Positions 1-8,808 of a DNA stretch of 64,000 nucleotides are shown here, piece by piece (position 1 is the first letter of the stretch; the number at the start of each line of letters is the position of its first letter). The notes beneath the pieces were generated by a model. It did not search any database. It saw only the letters and a program-made list of their open reading frames with translations, and was not told the DNA's origin. Made by a program: the position numbers and the translations under genes. The stretch is from Mucilaginibacter robiniae. Its GTDB lineage: Bacteria; Bacteroidota; Bacteroidia; Sphingobacteriales; Sphingobacteriaceae. The stretch lies in contig NZ_CP051682.1 of assembly GCF_012849215.1 (NCBI RefSeq), positions 1,798,001 to 1,862,000 on the forward strand, in the 5' to 3' direction.

Positions 1-1490
1 CCTGCAGCAGCTACATTGTACTCACCTGTTAAATCAACTACTTGGTTTTGCGCATTGTTAACATAAGTATAACGATAGTTTACTACCAAATCATTCAAGT
101 CATAGTCACCTTTATCAGGCCAGTGATCTTCAAAACCAATGTTAGCAAAGGTATTTTGAGACGGATAGTAGTTAATGTAAGCTCGTTTTGGATCATTAGG
201 GAACTGATCTACATCATCAGGCACACCATCACTATCCGAGTCACCCACACCTTTATCTACACTTGCCACCCCATCATGCGAAATAGCAGTTATAGGGTTC
301 GAGGTTGCATATACCACAACGTCGTTAAAGTCATTATCTGAAGTACCAGTTTGACGGTTCTTGTCTTCAAAACCAATCAGATATACTTTGTGCACATCAT
401 CATACAATAATACGGTGTGCTTTTTAGTAGCTGCAGTAGTTTCAGGGTTCAGTGCAGTAGTAGAATAGAATTTGGTGATGCTACTACCGGTATATACACC
501 ACTGCCACTCCATCCGCTAGAGATCAACACGAAGCCGATTGATGTACCAGGCTGAAATACACCTAAATGTACTTTATCTCCCCCTTGTAAACCACCACCT
601 GAACCGTAAGCTGATGCATTAGGGAAAATATAAGTAACACTATCAATACCACCATTAGCAGTACCACCAGTATTACTGGTAGGCGGATGCCCGGTTTTGT
701 AAGTGTAAAAACCTAAGGCATTCTTGTTACCAGCACCTTCAGATACGAAGGTAATCCACACATCGGCCTTTGCAGTAATGTTCAAGTCAGGAATAGCTGC
801 ACTGGCTAAGTACTCAGGGTGAGTGGTAGTTAAAGCCTGACTTTCTGGCAACGATGAATTTACGTAGCTTAACATGGTTGCATCAATTACATCCGGTGCA
901 AGCAAGTAAGACGGGCGACCTAAGCTCTTCGGATAAGTTTTGGTATCCACAAAAGCATTATCAGCGGTATAGCCTGGCAAATACGCATAGTCTGTGCTTG
1001 ATGTACCGGTAGTTTGCAGATTTGACGAAGCCGTTACGTAGGTAGCCATATTAGTACTTACATCTTCAGGTACAATATCGCCGCTGAAACCATTTTTACC
1101 ACCAATGGTAGCAGTAATACTGTTTGATGAAGAAATTACAGCTTGCGCGTTACGGATTAAACCAATATATGATGGATCGATAATCAGTCTGGTAGTTGAA
1201 GCGGGCACAGTAACAGTACCTTGCAACACGCCATTTTTATCAGTAATACCTTTAAAAATCACATCAGAGGTGCTGGTAGGCAAATAAACGCTTACCATAA
1301 CGCCTGCTAAAGCCGTGTTGTTGTTGGCTTGCAAGGTAACATTCAGGTTTACATTCTTGCTGGTTGCAAAGTTAAAGCCGTCGGGGGCAATTTTGTTACT
1401 GGAGGTTTGCGTGCTTTGCCCCTGGTCTTTTTTGCAGGAGGTAAACGCAAGAATACCCGCCAGCATAATGCAGGTAAAGTTTTGCTTCAT
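1..1490 (-). CDS. LruC-domain surface lipoprotein, 3' end cut by the window edge
   Basis: The reading frame runs from an ATG at 1490 to the left window edge without a stop, giving at least 496 residues. The N-terminus is a lipoprotein signal with Cys19 (motif FTSC followed by KKD), then a low-complexity Ser/Thr/Gln stretch. Near residues 417-435 there is an Asp-rich segment (DSDSDGVPDD) of the calcium-binding or thrombospondin-3 type. It is followed by FEDHWPDKGDYDLNDLVV, which is characteristic of the LruC domain known from Leptospira and common in Bacteroidota surface proteins. I infer an exported, probably surface-anchored protein of unknown role. It is likely transcribed alone, since about 620 bases separate it from the next minus-strand gene. 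Confidence 0.85.
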   Translation of the reverse strand, partial: MKQNFTCIMLAGILAFTSCKKDQGQSTQTSSNKIAPDGFNFATSKNVNLNVTLQANNNTALAGVMVSVYLPTSTSDVIFKGITDKNGVLQGTVTVPASTTRLIIDPSYIGLIRNAQAVISSSNSITATIGGKNGFSGDIVPEDVSTNMATYVTASSNLQTTGTSSTDYAYLPGYTADNAFVDTKTYPKSLGRPSYLLAPDVIDATMLSYVNSSLPESQALTTTHPEYLASAAIPDLNITAKADVWITFVSEGAGNKNALGFYTYKTGHPPTSNTGGTANGGIDSVTYIFPNASAYGSGGGLQGGDKVHLGVFQPGTSIGFVLISSGWSGSGVYTGSSITKFYSTTALNPETTAATKKHTVLLYDDVHKVYLIGFEDKNRQTGTSDNDFNDVVVYATSNPITAISHDGVASVDKGVGDSDSDGVPDDVDQFPNDPKRAYINYYPSQNTFANIGFEDHWPDKGDYDLNDLVVNYRYTYVNNAQNQVVDLTGEYNVAAA

Positions 1491-2110
1491 AAATATAATT
1501 AAGTAAGGGTTAAATATTTGCTATTTCGAATATCATTGGCGAGATATAAATAACTATTAAGCATTATTATCTGCCGAAAGTGACATGTAGTTTAATGTTG
1601 TTAATAAATTATGATAAAGTGGCTCTTGTTCAGGCGTCTTTTACGCAAACTTAACCCATAGAGTTACATCTTCTTTAATCAAAACTTACTAATAATCTTT
1701 AACTTAAGAGCAAATAAAACAGACTTTCAGCTGCTGAAAAACCACGCTTGGGGAGCAATTAAGTGTGGTTAAAACACTCTTGGTGTTTTACAGGTGTAAA
1801 TAGTACACAAAAGAATATAATTAGCAAATAAGCATCACAAGGCACAACAACCACAAACAGCTATCGTAAAGGGCATTTATTCAAAAAAAGATTTTATAAA
1901 AATTTCGATCTACCCCTTTATGGGTAGGGCCAACTGGCAAGCTAGAGATAAGTTCTAAGCTGGAGAATAATTTAAACCTGAAGAAAAATATTTATTTTTC
2001 AATATTAAATAACCAACACAAATAACCCAAAAATACTCCGCTGTATTAAGAAATATTAGGCCGTAAGCTTCAAGTATTAGTATAGTTATACTATCAGCTA
2101 CTACCCTTAT
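1491..2110. other. Intergenic region with two adjacent hairpins
   Basis: This 620-base gap has no convincing ORF. Two inverted repeats lie back to back. At 1740-1770 a 10-bp stem (AACCACGCTT with AAGTGTGGTT, one mismatch) encloses an 11-base loop. At 1771-1789 AAAACAC pairs with GTGTTTT around TCTTG. A TAnnTTTG-like box read on the minus strand lies at 1646-1653 (plus strand CAAACTTA), but no TTG element sits at the usual spacing, so its assignment as the promoter of the LruC gene is weak. No tRNA was seen. Confidence 0.4.
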
Positions 2111-3883
2111 TTACTTTTTAGTAACAACAAATATAGTATCACGGCTTTGATTTTTTACAGCAGCCAAAGAGGAATGTTTAACTACATTTATACGTAAAAT
2201 CCGGTCAGAAGGTGGCAAACTATGCTGCAATGAATTGTCTACTACTTTGCCGTCTACCAGAAAAACAGGCGATGATTGATTATTAGTAGCTGTTTTAGCA
2301 TTCAGAGTCACATAGTAATACTTGGGGGTCACATTCATGAACTTTTGTGAAATACTACGCCCATAACCTACAACAGAGCCAGAATCTACCTTCTTCTCTG
2401 GTGTTGCTGGTATATTGTAGATAAGGTGGGTATACGATACTTTAGCTACATGCTTTGTAGTATCTACAACCTTTTTAGGTGACTCAACATCTTGTAAAGT
2501 GAACAAAACCGGAACGGTATATTGCACACGGACAGACTTACCATTTTGATGCCCAGGCACCCATTTTGGCGAAGCCGTTACTGCCCGTACAGCCTCTTCA
2601 TCCAAGCCGCTACCGGGGCCACGTAAAGCTTTTACATCGCTCAGGCTACCATCTTTTTCTACCACGAAGGTAACAATAACCCGGCCTTGTACATTATGGT
2701 CGCGGGCTTCGGCAGGGTAACGTATCGTTTTGGATAAAAGCGTGTAAAAGCTTTCCATTCCGCCCGGAAACTCCGGTGCTACTTCAACAGCCGTAAAAAG
2801 TTCGTTATGCGGGTCTGCTTCACCAGCAGAGGTATTGGCTTCAGGTACTGCAAGCTCGGTTGTAGTAGCAGATTGCCCTGCATTCGTTTCTATATTATTT
2901 AAAGCCGGGTTCTGCTGTTCAATCACCGGCAAAGCTTGTTCTGCCAACGAATCTTTTGCAGGCGGCGGCGGTGGTGGAATGCTTTGCACAACCAGCTGCT
3001 CGGCTGGTTTAGCCAGCACCTGTGCTGCTTCGGTATGTACTGTTTTCATGATGCTGCTATTGTTGATAGTAGCAGATGATAAAGCCAGCATCAAAGCAAA
3101 TAAAGGAGCCGAAAAACCGTATTTGATTAATGCACTGTAATGTGATTTATTTTTTTGCAGCATAACAATGCGCTGCTTTAATACACTATGGCTAAAAAAC
3201 GGATTTAGTAGCTTATGCACAGGTGCATCAAAAGTTTGGTTGAGCAACAGCATAGCATATTCAGCTTTGCTGGCACCAGCTTTTACCGCAGTTTCATCGG
3301 CAATGAACTCATGAATATGCTTAATGGCATTACGGTACCAATACACTACCGGGTTAAACCAGTTCAAAATCATGATGGTTTCAATGAGCAATACATCGGC
3401 AGAATGCCATTGGCGGGCGTGCACTTCTTCGTGCGCTAATATTACATCCCGATTAGGCAGCTGCTCATCAACCTTAATTTTTTTAAAGAAAGACCAGGCC
3501 GCAATACCTGTACCCCGTTTTACAACCCGGCTTAGAATTAACAATTGCCACAACAGTCGTAAGCTAAGTATCACAATACCGCCTATATAAACCCAGGTCA
3601 TAATCTCACCCAATGTAATTTGCTGGCTTTGTACAGGTTTAAACTGGTAAATTACTACTGCCGGACCAGCGCTGTAAATGGTTTGGTGTACCTTTTGGGT
3701 AATAAACCACTGCCGCACCCATGCTGATTGTATAAGCGGAATCAGGAATGATAACAGCGCCGAGCCTACCAGGTAGGCACGGTTGAGCTGAAAAAACGTT
3801 TCGCGACGCAACAGCAAAGCATAAAACCCGAAAAACAAAATCAGGTACAGGTTACACAGCAGTAAGTAATGCCACCAGGTCAT
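2111..3883 (-). CDS. BlaR1-like M56 family metallopeptidase with TonB C-terminal domain
   Basis: A 590-residue membrane protein. Hydrophobic segments lie near residues 5-25, 38-56, 92-118 and 253-272. The zinc-protease motif HEEVH (151-155) precedes the third-ligand region IADE (about 194-197), as in M56/BlaR1 sensor proteases. A proline run (PPPPPP, about residue 302) leads to a TonB C-terminal domain (about 370-460, with YPAEARDHNVQGRV and SGLDEEAVRAV). The last 75 residues contain SPVFLVDGKVV, which resembles the start of a TonB-dependent receptor plug. It lies 14 bases downstream of a BlaI-type repressor gene, and the pair is a classical sensor-repressor operon. In known systems the protease signals cleavage of the repressor. 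What this one senses is unknown. Domain calls are secure; the function is inferred. Confidence 0.85.
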   Translation of the reverse strand: MTWWHYLLLCNLYLILFFGFYALLLRRETFFQLNRAYLVGSALLSFLIPLIQSAWVRQWFITQKVHQTIYSAGPAVVIYQFKPVQSQQITLGEIMTWVYIGGIVILSLRLLWQLLILSRVVKRGTGIAAWSFFKKIKVDEQLPNRDVILAHEEVHARQWHSADVLLIETIMILNWFNPVVYWYRNAIKHIHEFIADETAVKAGASKAEYAMLLLNQTFDAPVHKLLNPFFSHSVLKQRIVMLQKNKSHYSALIKYGFSAPLFALMLALSSATINNSSIMKTVHTEAAQVLAKPAEQLVVQSIPPPPPPAKDSLAEQALPVIEQQNPALNNIETNAGQSATTTELAVPEANTSAGEADPHNELFTAVEVAPEFPGGMESFYTLLSKTIRYPAEARDHNVQGRVIVTFVVEKDGSLSDVKALRGPGSGLDEEAVRAVTASPKWVPGHQNGKSVRVQYTVPVLFTLQDVESPKKVVDTTKHVAKVSYTHLIYNIPATPEKKVDSGSVVGYGRSISQKFMNVTPKYYYVTLNAKTATNNQSSPVFLVDGKVVDNSLQHSLPPSDRILRINVVKHSSLAAVKNQSRDTIFVVTKK

Positions 3884-3897
3884 AACACAACAGGTAA

Positions 3898-4269
3898 TTA
3901 TTTATCCTTAAACTTTTCAATCAGCTTCATGATCTCGTCTGCCTCTTTCACATTAATTTTTTCTTTCTGCACAAAAAATGAGAACATCCGCTTTACCGAA
4001 TTATCAAAATAGCCGTTAAGCAGCTTATCGGCAGCAAAGGTTTGGTATTGTTCTTTGCTGATAATGGGATGGTATTCATGACTCTTGCCATAAGCTGTAT
4101 GAGACACAAACCCTTTAGTTTCTAATATGCGAATAATAGTAGATACGGTATTGTAAGCCGGCTTAGGCTCAGGCAGTAAATCAATTACATCTTTCACGTA
4201 ACCCTTTTTTATTTGCCAAAGCACCTGCATGAGCTGTTCTTCGGCCCGGGTCAGTTCTTTAATTTCCAT
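3898..4269 (-). CDS. BlaI/MecI/CopY-family transcriptional repressor
   Basis: 123 residues, the family's usual length. The N-terminal winged-helix region (about 5-75) carries features of the family: LTRAEEQLMQVLW, KDVIDLLPEPKPAYNTVSTII (split here only in description) and LETKGFVSHTAYGKSHEYHP. The C-terminal half, rich in Lys, Phe and Glu, should form the dimerisation region where BlaR1-type signalling leads to cleavage in known members. It is the first gene of an operon with the M56/TonB protease downstream. A promoter and an overlapping dyad immediately upstream fit autorepression. Family membership is clear; the regulated genes beyond its own operon are not known. Confidence 0.9.
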   Translation of the reverse strand: MEIKELTRAEEQLMQVLWQIKKGYVKDVIDLLPEPKPAYNTVSTIIRILETKGFVSHTAYGKSHEYHPIISKEQYQTFAADKLLNGYFDNSVKRMFSFFVQKEKINVKEADEIMKLIEKFKDK

Positions 4270-4310
4270 AAGTAAGTTCTTTATTTAAATGCTTAACCGT
4301 TATAACGGCG

Positions 4311-4354
4311 CAAACTAAATACATTGTTTATAAAGCTACAACTAATTTTTTAGT
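4311..4354 (-). promoter_or_regulatory. Promoter and candidate operator of the BlaI-type operon
   Basis: Read on the minus strand, TTG (4341-4339) is followed after exactly 20 bases by TTAGTTTG (4318-4311), close to the Bacteroidota -7 box TAnnTTTG. A perfect dyad, ACTAA-TTTT-TTAGT, occupies 4341-4354 and touches the -33 element. BlaI/MecI repressors are known to bind ACTA/TAGT-type dyads, so this is a plausible autoregulatory operator. The region is shared with the divergent beta-CASP gene at 4427. Confidence 0.45.
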
Positions 4355-4426
4355 GCACAAATTATTTTATAGTACCCGAACTTTTGCGAACGCCGGTAGT
4401 TTTGTAATCATTATAAACCTGTTCCT

Positions 4427-5860
4427 ATGCATATTACGTTTCATGGTGCTGCCCGCAATGTAACCGGCAGCAAACATATTGTACAATTAAATGATGGCAC
4501 TACCCTATTGCTCGACTGCGGCATGTTTCAGGGTTTAGGCGAGAAAACCGAAAACATGAATGAGCACTTTGGCTTTAACCCGGCTAAAGTGGATTACATG
4601 ATATTATCACACGCGCACATTGACCATTGTGGGCTGATACCTAAACTGGTAACCGAAGGTTTTGACGGGCAGATTTTTTGTACCGCCCCTACTATGGAAC
4701 TGGCCCGCATACTCATGATGGATTCGGCCCGCATACAGCAGCAGGATGCTGATTACGTAAACAGGCACCATAAGAACGATAATGAGAAAAGCAGCAGCAC
4801 CTTATATACCGAAGAACAAGCTATTGATGCCCTGCGCCTGTTTAAAATTGTAGATTATAACGAAGATTATGAAATTACGCCCCGCATTAAATTTTGTTTT
4901 ACAGATGCCGGACACATGATAGGCAGCGCCGCCGTTCATTTAAGCCTGCTGGAAGAAGGCAAATACACGCATCTTACCTTTAGCGGCGATGTAGGCCAAT
5001 ACAGTGATTTATTGCTGCGCAGCCCGCAGAAATTCCCGCAGTCGGATTATATCATTCTAGAATCTACCTACGGTGATTCATTACATACAGAGGTTGACCC
5101 TATTGAAGATACCTTGCGTGAAATAATTGAGCAAACCTGCTTGCGCAACAATGGCAAGGTAATCATTCCCGCTTTCAGCGTAGGCCGTACGCAAGAATTA
5201 CTCTATGCACTAAATGCCTTGGAACTAAAAGGTGTGTTGCCTGATGTACCTTACTATGTGGATAGCCCATTATCTGAAAAAGCTACCCAGGTCATTAAAG
5301 ATCATCCGGAGGTATATAACGATCAGGTTAATGAAGTTTTGAAGGTAGATCATGATCCGTTTGCCTTTAAAGGTTTACAGTTCATCCAATCCACCGAAGA
5401 ATCAATAGCCTTGAACAGCGATCCGCGGCCTTGTGTTATTATATCTTCGTCGGGTATGGCCGAGGCTGGCCGGGTAAGGCATCACATCAAAAACAACATC
5501 GGCAACGAAAAAAATGCCATCATGATAGTAGGTTATTGTGAGCCTAACTCATTAGGTGGTCACCTGAGCCGGGGTGATAAGCAGGTGTACATTTTTGGAG
5601 ACCCGTACGAGGTGCATGCCCAAGTACATGTAGTACAATCTATGAGTGCACACGGCGATTATGAAGATTTATTAAAGTTCCTGTCGTGCCAGAACCCAGC
5701 GGAAGTAAAAAAAGTATTTCTGGTACATGGCGAATACGAAGTTCAGCAAAAGTTTGCCAAGCGCGTTCAGGATGCTGGCTTTGCCCATGTAGAAATTCCG
5801 TACCAACACCAGAAAGTGGAACTGGTAGATGAAACCCTAGAAGCAAACAAGGAAGACTAA
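4427..5860 (+). CDS. Beta-CASP metallo-beta-lactamase-fold nuclease (CPSF/YSH1-like RNA-processing enzyme)
   Basis: 477 residues. The MBL core carries HAHIDH at 62-67, a DAGHMIGSA motif with a zinc-ligand His, and FSGDVG with the metal-bridging Asp. The beta-CASP insert follows, with PAFSVGRTQELLYAL, SPLSEKAT and SSSGMAEAGRVRHH. Near the C-terminus come MSAHGDYEDLL and FLVHGEYE, the last two motifs of the family. No KH domain is present. Relatives are endo- or exonucleases acting on RNA in the cytoplasm. It is divergent from the BlaI-type gene and is followed by a strong bidirectional terminator, so it is probably monocistronic. Assignment to the nuclease family is firm; the substrate is not determined. 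Confidence 0.9.
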   Translation: MHITFHGAARNVTGSKHIVQLNDGTTLLLDCGMFQGLGEKTENMNEHFGFNPAKVDYMILSHAHIDHCGLIPKLVTEGFDGQIFCTAPTMELARILMMDSARIQQQDADYVNRHHKNDNEKSSSTLYTEEQAIDALRLFKIVDYNEDYEITPRIKFCFTDAGHMIGSAAVHLSLLEEGKYTHLTFSGDVGQYSDLLLRSPQKFPQSDYIILESTYGDSLHTEVDPIEDTLREIIEQTCLRNNGKVIIPAFSVGRTQELLYALNALELKGVLPDVPYYVDSPLSEKATQVIKDHPEVYNDQVNEVLKVDHDPFAFKGLQFIQSTEESIALNSDPRPCVIISSSGMAEAGRVRHHIKNNIGNEKNAIMIVGYCEPNSLGGHLSRGDKQVYIFGDPYEVHAQVHVVQSMSAHGDYEDLLKFLSCQNPAEVKKVFLVHGEYEVQQKFAKRVQDAGFAHVEIPYQHQKVELVDETLEANKED

Positions 5861-5928
5861 CCCAATATTATACACGGGAAAACCGTGTTGATGGCATTCA
5901 ACACTTCGACATGATTGCAAATACAAAA

Positions 5929-5955
5929 GGCCACCTTGAATAAGGTGGCCCTTTT
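5929..5955. terminator. Bidirectional intrinsic terminator
   Basis: A perfect 9-bp stem, GGCCACCTT / AAGGTGGCC, encloses the loop GAAT. It is followed on the plus strand by CTTTT and preceded by an A-tract that reads as T-rich on the minus strand. It lies between the convergent genes ending at 5860 (plus) and 5978 (minus) and can serve both. Confidence 0.85.
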
Positions 5956-5977
5956 AAATATTTAACCTAATTATTGT

Positions 5978-6718
5978 TTATTCTACCGACTGCCTACCAG
6001 TAGCTGTACCATTCATGGCATAGCTGATACCTTTGGCAGAAAGGCGAGGAAAAATGATACATTCACTATAGGCATGCCCTTTAATTTCCATAGTACCTGC
6101 ATAAGCCTTAGTTAGCGGCGATAAAACAAGCTGGTAGCTATCTACCTTATTGTTCACCTTTTTTTGTGCTTCTGCAAAGGTGAACAGGCTATTAGCCTGT
6201 TGTATCATTTCGCTGTATAATATTTGGTGATGATTGTAAAACTCGTTAAAGTTAGTTTCCTTATAGAAGCTTTGCAGCAACGGAGCATAACGTTTAAAAT
6301 CTACCTTGTTCAAGTCGATACGATAGTTTTCTTTTAATACCACCCGACCATGATTTAGCTGAAAAGCGTACAAGCCATCCAGATAGCATTTAATCATTCT
6401 CGGATTGCGGCTTAAATCGGCATTCAGACGGGCAACGCCTTTATGATCTTTGTATTTGCTAAACCAAGCCATTAGATCCTGGTAGTAAGGCGTATTGCGA
6501 TTAATGATAGCGGTGTCTTTCTGGGCTAGATCGGTAAGGGCCAGCATGGCATATCCCAACTCGAAGGTTTCCGGCACTTCAGCCGATACTTTACCGGAAT
6601 TGGCATTAATGTACCTGGAAGTATAGCGGGAAGCCACATTATAACTCTGGCAGCTACCTAGCATTAAAGTGGCTGCAGACAGCACTAAGGCTATGGCGGA
6701 GGTTAAACGGCGTGACAT
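5978..6718 (-). CDS. Hypothetical lipoprotein, member 1 of a tandem paralogous pair
   Basis: 246 residues with a lipoprotein signal and Cys23 (LMLGSC). The sequence aligns without major gaps to its neighbour at 7080-7823, sharing SYNVASRY/SYDVASRY, SAEVPE, FELGYAMLALTDLAQ, LNADLSRNP, YRIDLNKVDFK, NSLFTFAE and SPLTKAYAGTMEIKG. I do not recognise a named family. The conserved core is mixed alpha-helical without transmembrane segments after the signal, so I infer a membrane-anchored periplasmic protein. The pair clearly arose by local duplication. Each copy has its own terminator, so they are probably expressed independently. Confidence 0.8.
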   Translation of the reverse strand: MSRRLTSAIALVLSAATLMLGSCQSYNVASRYTSRYINANSGKVSAEVPETFELGYAMLALTDLAQKDTAIINRNTPYYQDLMAWFSKYKDHKGVARLNADLSRNPRMIKCYLDGLYAFQLNHGRVVLKENYRIDLNKVDFKRYAPLLQSFYKETNFNEFYNHHQILYSEMIQQANSLFTFAEAQKKVNNKVDSYQLVLSPLTKAYAGTMEIKGHAYSECIIFPRLSAKGISYAMNGTATGRQSVE

Positions 6719-7027
6719 ATTGTTGAAAGTGTAAGTGGTTGTTGTAAACTAATTATCTGCAACAAATCAGGCAAGTTGTATGCCGTGAAACCACCTAATA
6801 CATGTTATAACCGCTAAAAGAGCCGTTTTACAGAAATAATAAGGCAAATTGATAATGAAAATAGCTTATTAACCTCCTATTAAGTAGTTTATCATCAATT
6901 ATTATTTGGAATCCAGCGCTTAATAAAAGTGTTGAACTAGTATCTTGTTGCGACAAGTGTAGCATTTACTCAACACATTATTGCACATAATTACACACCT
7001 ATACACATCATTAAAGCTCCAGCGCAT
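6719..7027. other. Intergenic region between the duplicated lipoprotein genes
   Basis: AT-rich, no ORF of note. Apart from the terminator at its right side, nothing recognisable was found. It must contain the promoter of the 5978-6718 gene, because the upstream copy ends with an intrinsic terminator, but no confident TAnnTTTG box could be placed. Confidence 0.4.
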
Positions 7028-7054
7028 AAAAAAGGCTGCCTGATACAGGCAGCC
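7028..7054 (-). terminator. Intrinsic terminator of the upstream lipoprotein paralogue
   Basis: On the minus strand a perfect 9-bp stem, GGCTGCCTG / CAGGCAGCC, with the three-base loop TAT is followed by six T. It lies 26 bases past the stop of the 7080-7823 gene. Confidence 0.85.
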
Positions 7055-7079
7055 AATCACTTATTAATCAGAACTTGTA

Positions 7080-7823
7080 TTACTCGGTAGGTTTGTTCAG
7101 CGCCATCATATCTGACATCATGTAACGGGTACCCTGAGCTGTTGCCAGTGGCGGAAAGATAATGCACTCACTATAACCACGTCCTTTTATTTCCATAGTG
7201 CCGGCATAAGCCTTAGTTAATGGCGACAAGATTATCTGGTAACCTTTCACATTGGTGTTCAGGCTTTTTTGTACTTCGGCAAAGGTGAATAAGCTATTAG
7301 CGTTTTGCACCATTTCGTGGTATAGGTCTTCGTGCTGGGTATAAAACTCGTGAAAATTGGTTTGCTTATAAAAGTTTTGCAGTAGCAGTGCATATCCTTT
7401 AAAATCAACTTTATTTAAATCAATACGATAGTTGCTTTTTAAACTTACCCGATTGTACTTTACCTGCAAAGCGTATAAGCCATCCAGATAATTTTTAATT
7501 CTTTTAGGATTACGGCTTAGGTCGGCATTCAGGCGCATTACCCCTTTATGGTTTTTGTATTTGCCAAAGCGGGCTATCAAATCTTGATAGTAAGGTGTGT
7601 TATGGTTAATAATGGTGGTATCCTGCTGTGCTAAATCGGTAAGGGCCAGCATAGCATAACCTAGCTCAAAAACCTCGGGTACCTCAGCCGATACTTTACC
7701 TGTGCTGGTTTTAATGTATTGTGAATTATAACGGGAAGCCACATCATAACTTTTACAACTATTCAGGAATAAGGCAGCCGCAAACAGCACAACGGCTACA
7801 ATAAGGGTAATTTTTCGTGACAT
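7080..7823 (-). CDS. Hypothetical lipoprotein, member 2 of a tandem paralogous pair
   Basis: 247 residues, lipoprotein signal with Cys23 (LFLNSC). It is collinear with the 5978-6718 product over its full length; by eye well over half of the positions are identical, with differences clustered at the extreme N- and C-termini. The central part (LNADLSRNPKRIKNYLDGLYAL, described in two parts: LNADLSRNP and the YLDGLYAL helix) and the SPLTKAYAGTMEIKGRGYSE segment are the most conserved. No domain is recognised. I infer an outer- or inner-membrane lipoprotein exposed to the periplasm. The upstream 438-base gap holds its promoter, not identified. Confidence 0.8.
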   Translation of the reverse strand: MSRKITLIVAVVLFAAALFLNSCKSYDVASRYNSQYIKTSTGKVSAEVPEVFELGYAMLALTDLAQQDTTIINHNTPYYQDLIARFGKYKNHKGVMRLNADLSRNPKRIKNYLDGLYALQVKYNRVSLKSNYRIDLNKVDFKGYALLLQNFYKQTNFHEFYTQHEDLYHEMVQNANSLFTFAEVQKSLNTNVKGYQIILSPLTKAYAGTMEIKGRGYSECIIFPPLATAQGTRYMMSDMMALNKPTE

Positions 7824-8202
7824 ATTACTTATTATTTAGGAAGATTGTAAACAACTGCTTTTAAGCTATTTACTTGCTTTATATGCCCTAAAATTAGATA
7901 ACCCCTGTACTGACCAGCAACTTAAAGCACAGATTGTACCGCAAAATGCCTACTAAATGCGAAAACTTTGTAAGCCGACGAGAAATAGTGATAACTATGA
8001 AAAGAAATAAATGACACAGAATGGCAACTTAGAAATATGTAGGAAATAGCATGTTTCTTTTATGAAGGTACTCGTATGATTAAACGATTTTACAGGAAAC
8101 CTAAGCAGGTAAATAGAATCCTACAGCGGGCTGCAGATCAAGAAGAGCGTAGTTAGTGAATGCAGAACAGCTATTAGTAGATGAATGAGAACACTTAAAC
8201 AG
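7824..8202. other. Intergenic region without recognisable content
   Basis: No ORF longer than a few codons, no tRNA and no repeat shared with the rest of the window was recognised. It contains the promoter region of the lipoprotein gene at 7823 and ends at a strong inverted repeat. Confidence 0.4.
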
Positions 8203-8244
8203 AACTAACGCAGTAAAATACCACTGCGTTAGTTAAATATTTTT
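8203..8244. terminator. 12-bp perfect hairpin, probable terminator
   Basis: AACTAACGCAGT (8203-8214) and ACTGCGTTAGTT (8223-8234) form a perfect 12-bp stem with an 8-base loop. It lies 27 bases beyond the stop of the minus-strand gene at 8262. The T-rich tract AAATATTTTT follows on the plus strand; on the minus strand the tail is only moderately T-rich (CTGTTTAAG). A terminator or mRNA-stabilising hairpin are both possible. Confidence 0.6.
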
Positions 8245-8261
8245 CAAAAGAGTTATGCTGC

Positions 8262-8645
8262 TTATTTGCCGATAGCGACCGATAATATGCACACGGCAAT
8301 TACATTAATAAGCAATATAACCGACCATATATTTTTATTGTTACGGCTTAATATAGCCAAGCGGCTGTTCAGGGCAGTCATCCACTGGTTATTAAGCAAT
8401 ACAAAATAGTTACACAGCATAAAAAGCACCATACCCAGCAGCATAGCAGTAGCTCCTGCCGCATTCAAATGCCCAATACCTGAATTTAAAATAACCTGCA
8501 AAATCAGCATGGCACCGGTTAACAATACAATAAACAAGAAGCTAATATTGAACAAGGTTTTAGGCTGCGGTATTTCGCCTTGTCCGAAGTTTTTAACAAT
8601 CCACCGATGCAGCTTTACGTAGAGGGTTTGATACTGGCTAATCAT
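8262..8645 (-). CDS. Small hypothetical integral membrane protein
   Basis: 127 residues. After a short polar N-terminus (ISQYQTLYVKLHRWIVKNFG) come three clear hydrophobic segments, near residues 31-51, 62-84 and 105-125, ending in VAIGK. No signal peptide, catalytic motif or family signature is visible. It stands alone between a terminator hairpin and a 160-base AT-rich gap. Coding status is supported by its start context, uninterrupted frame and coherent membrane topology. The function is unknown. Confidence 0.65.
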   Translation of the reverse strand: MISQYQTLYVKLHRWIVKNFGQGEIPQPKTLFNISFLFIVLLTGAMLILQVILNSGIGHLNAAGATAMLLGMVLFMLCNYFVLLNNQWMTALNSRLAILSRNNKNIWSVILLINVIAVCILSVAIGK

Positions 8646-8808
8646 GGCAAAAAAGATTAAGTTAAAATTATAGTTGGTTTAGTACATCACAAGCATGGTT
8701 TTTAAACTATATTTGTATGTTAATACAATATTAAATTTTGGATTTTGGTTTTCAAAAAATATTTTATTTTAACTAATTAGCTATTAACTACATATTAGTA
8801 GCTAAAAC

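Noticed and set aside
42..341. 99-codon plus-strand frame at the left edge
   Set aside because: It is antisense to the LruC-domain gene, whose frame and motifs are clear; the predicted product is a low-complexity shadow.
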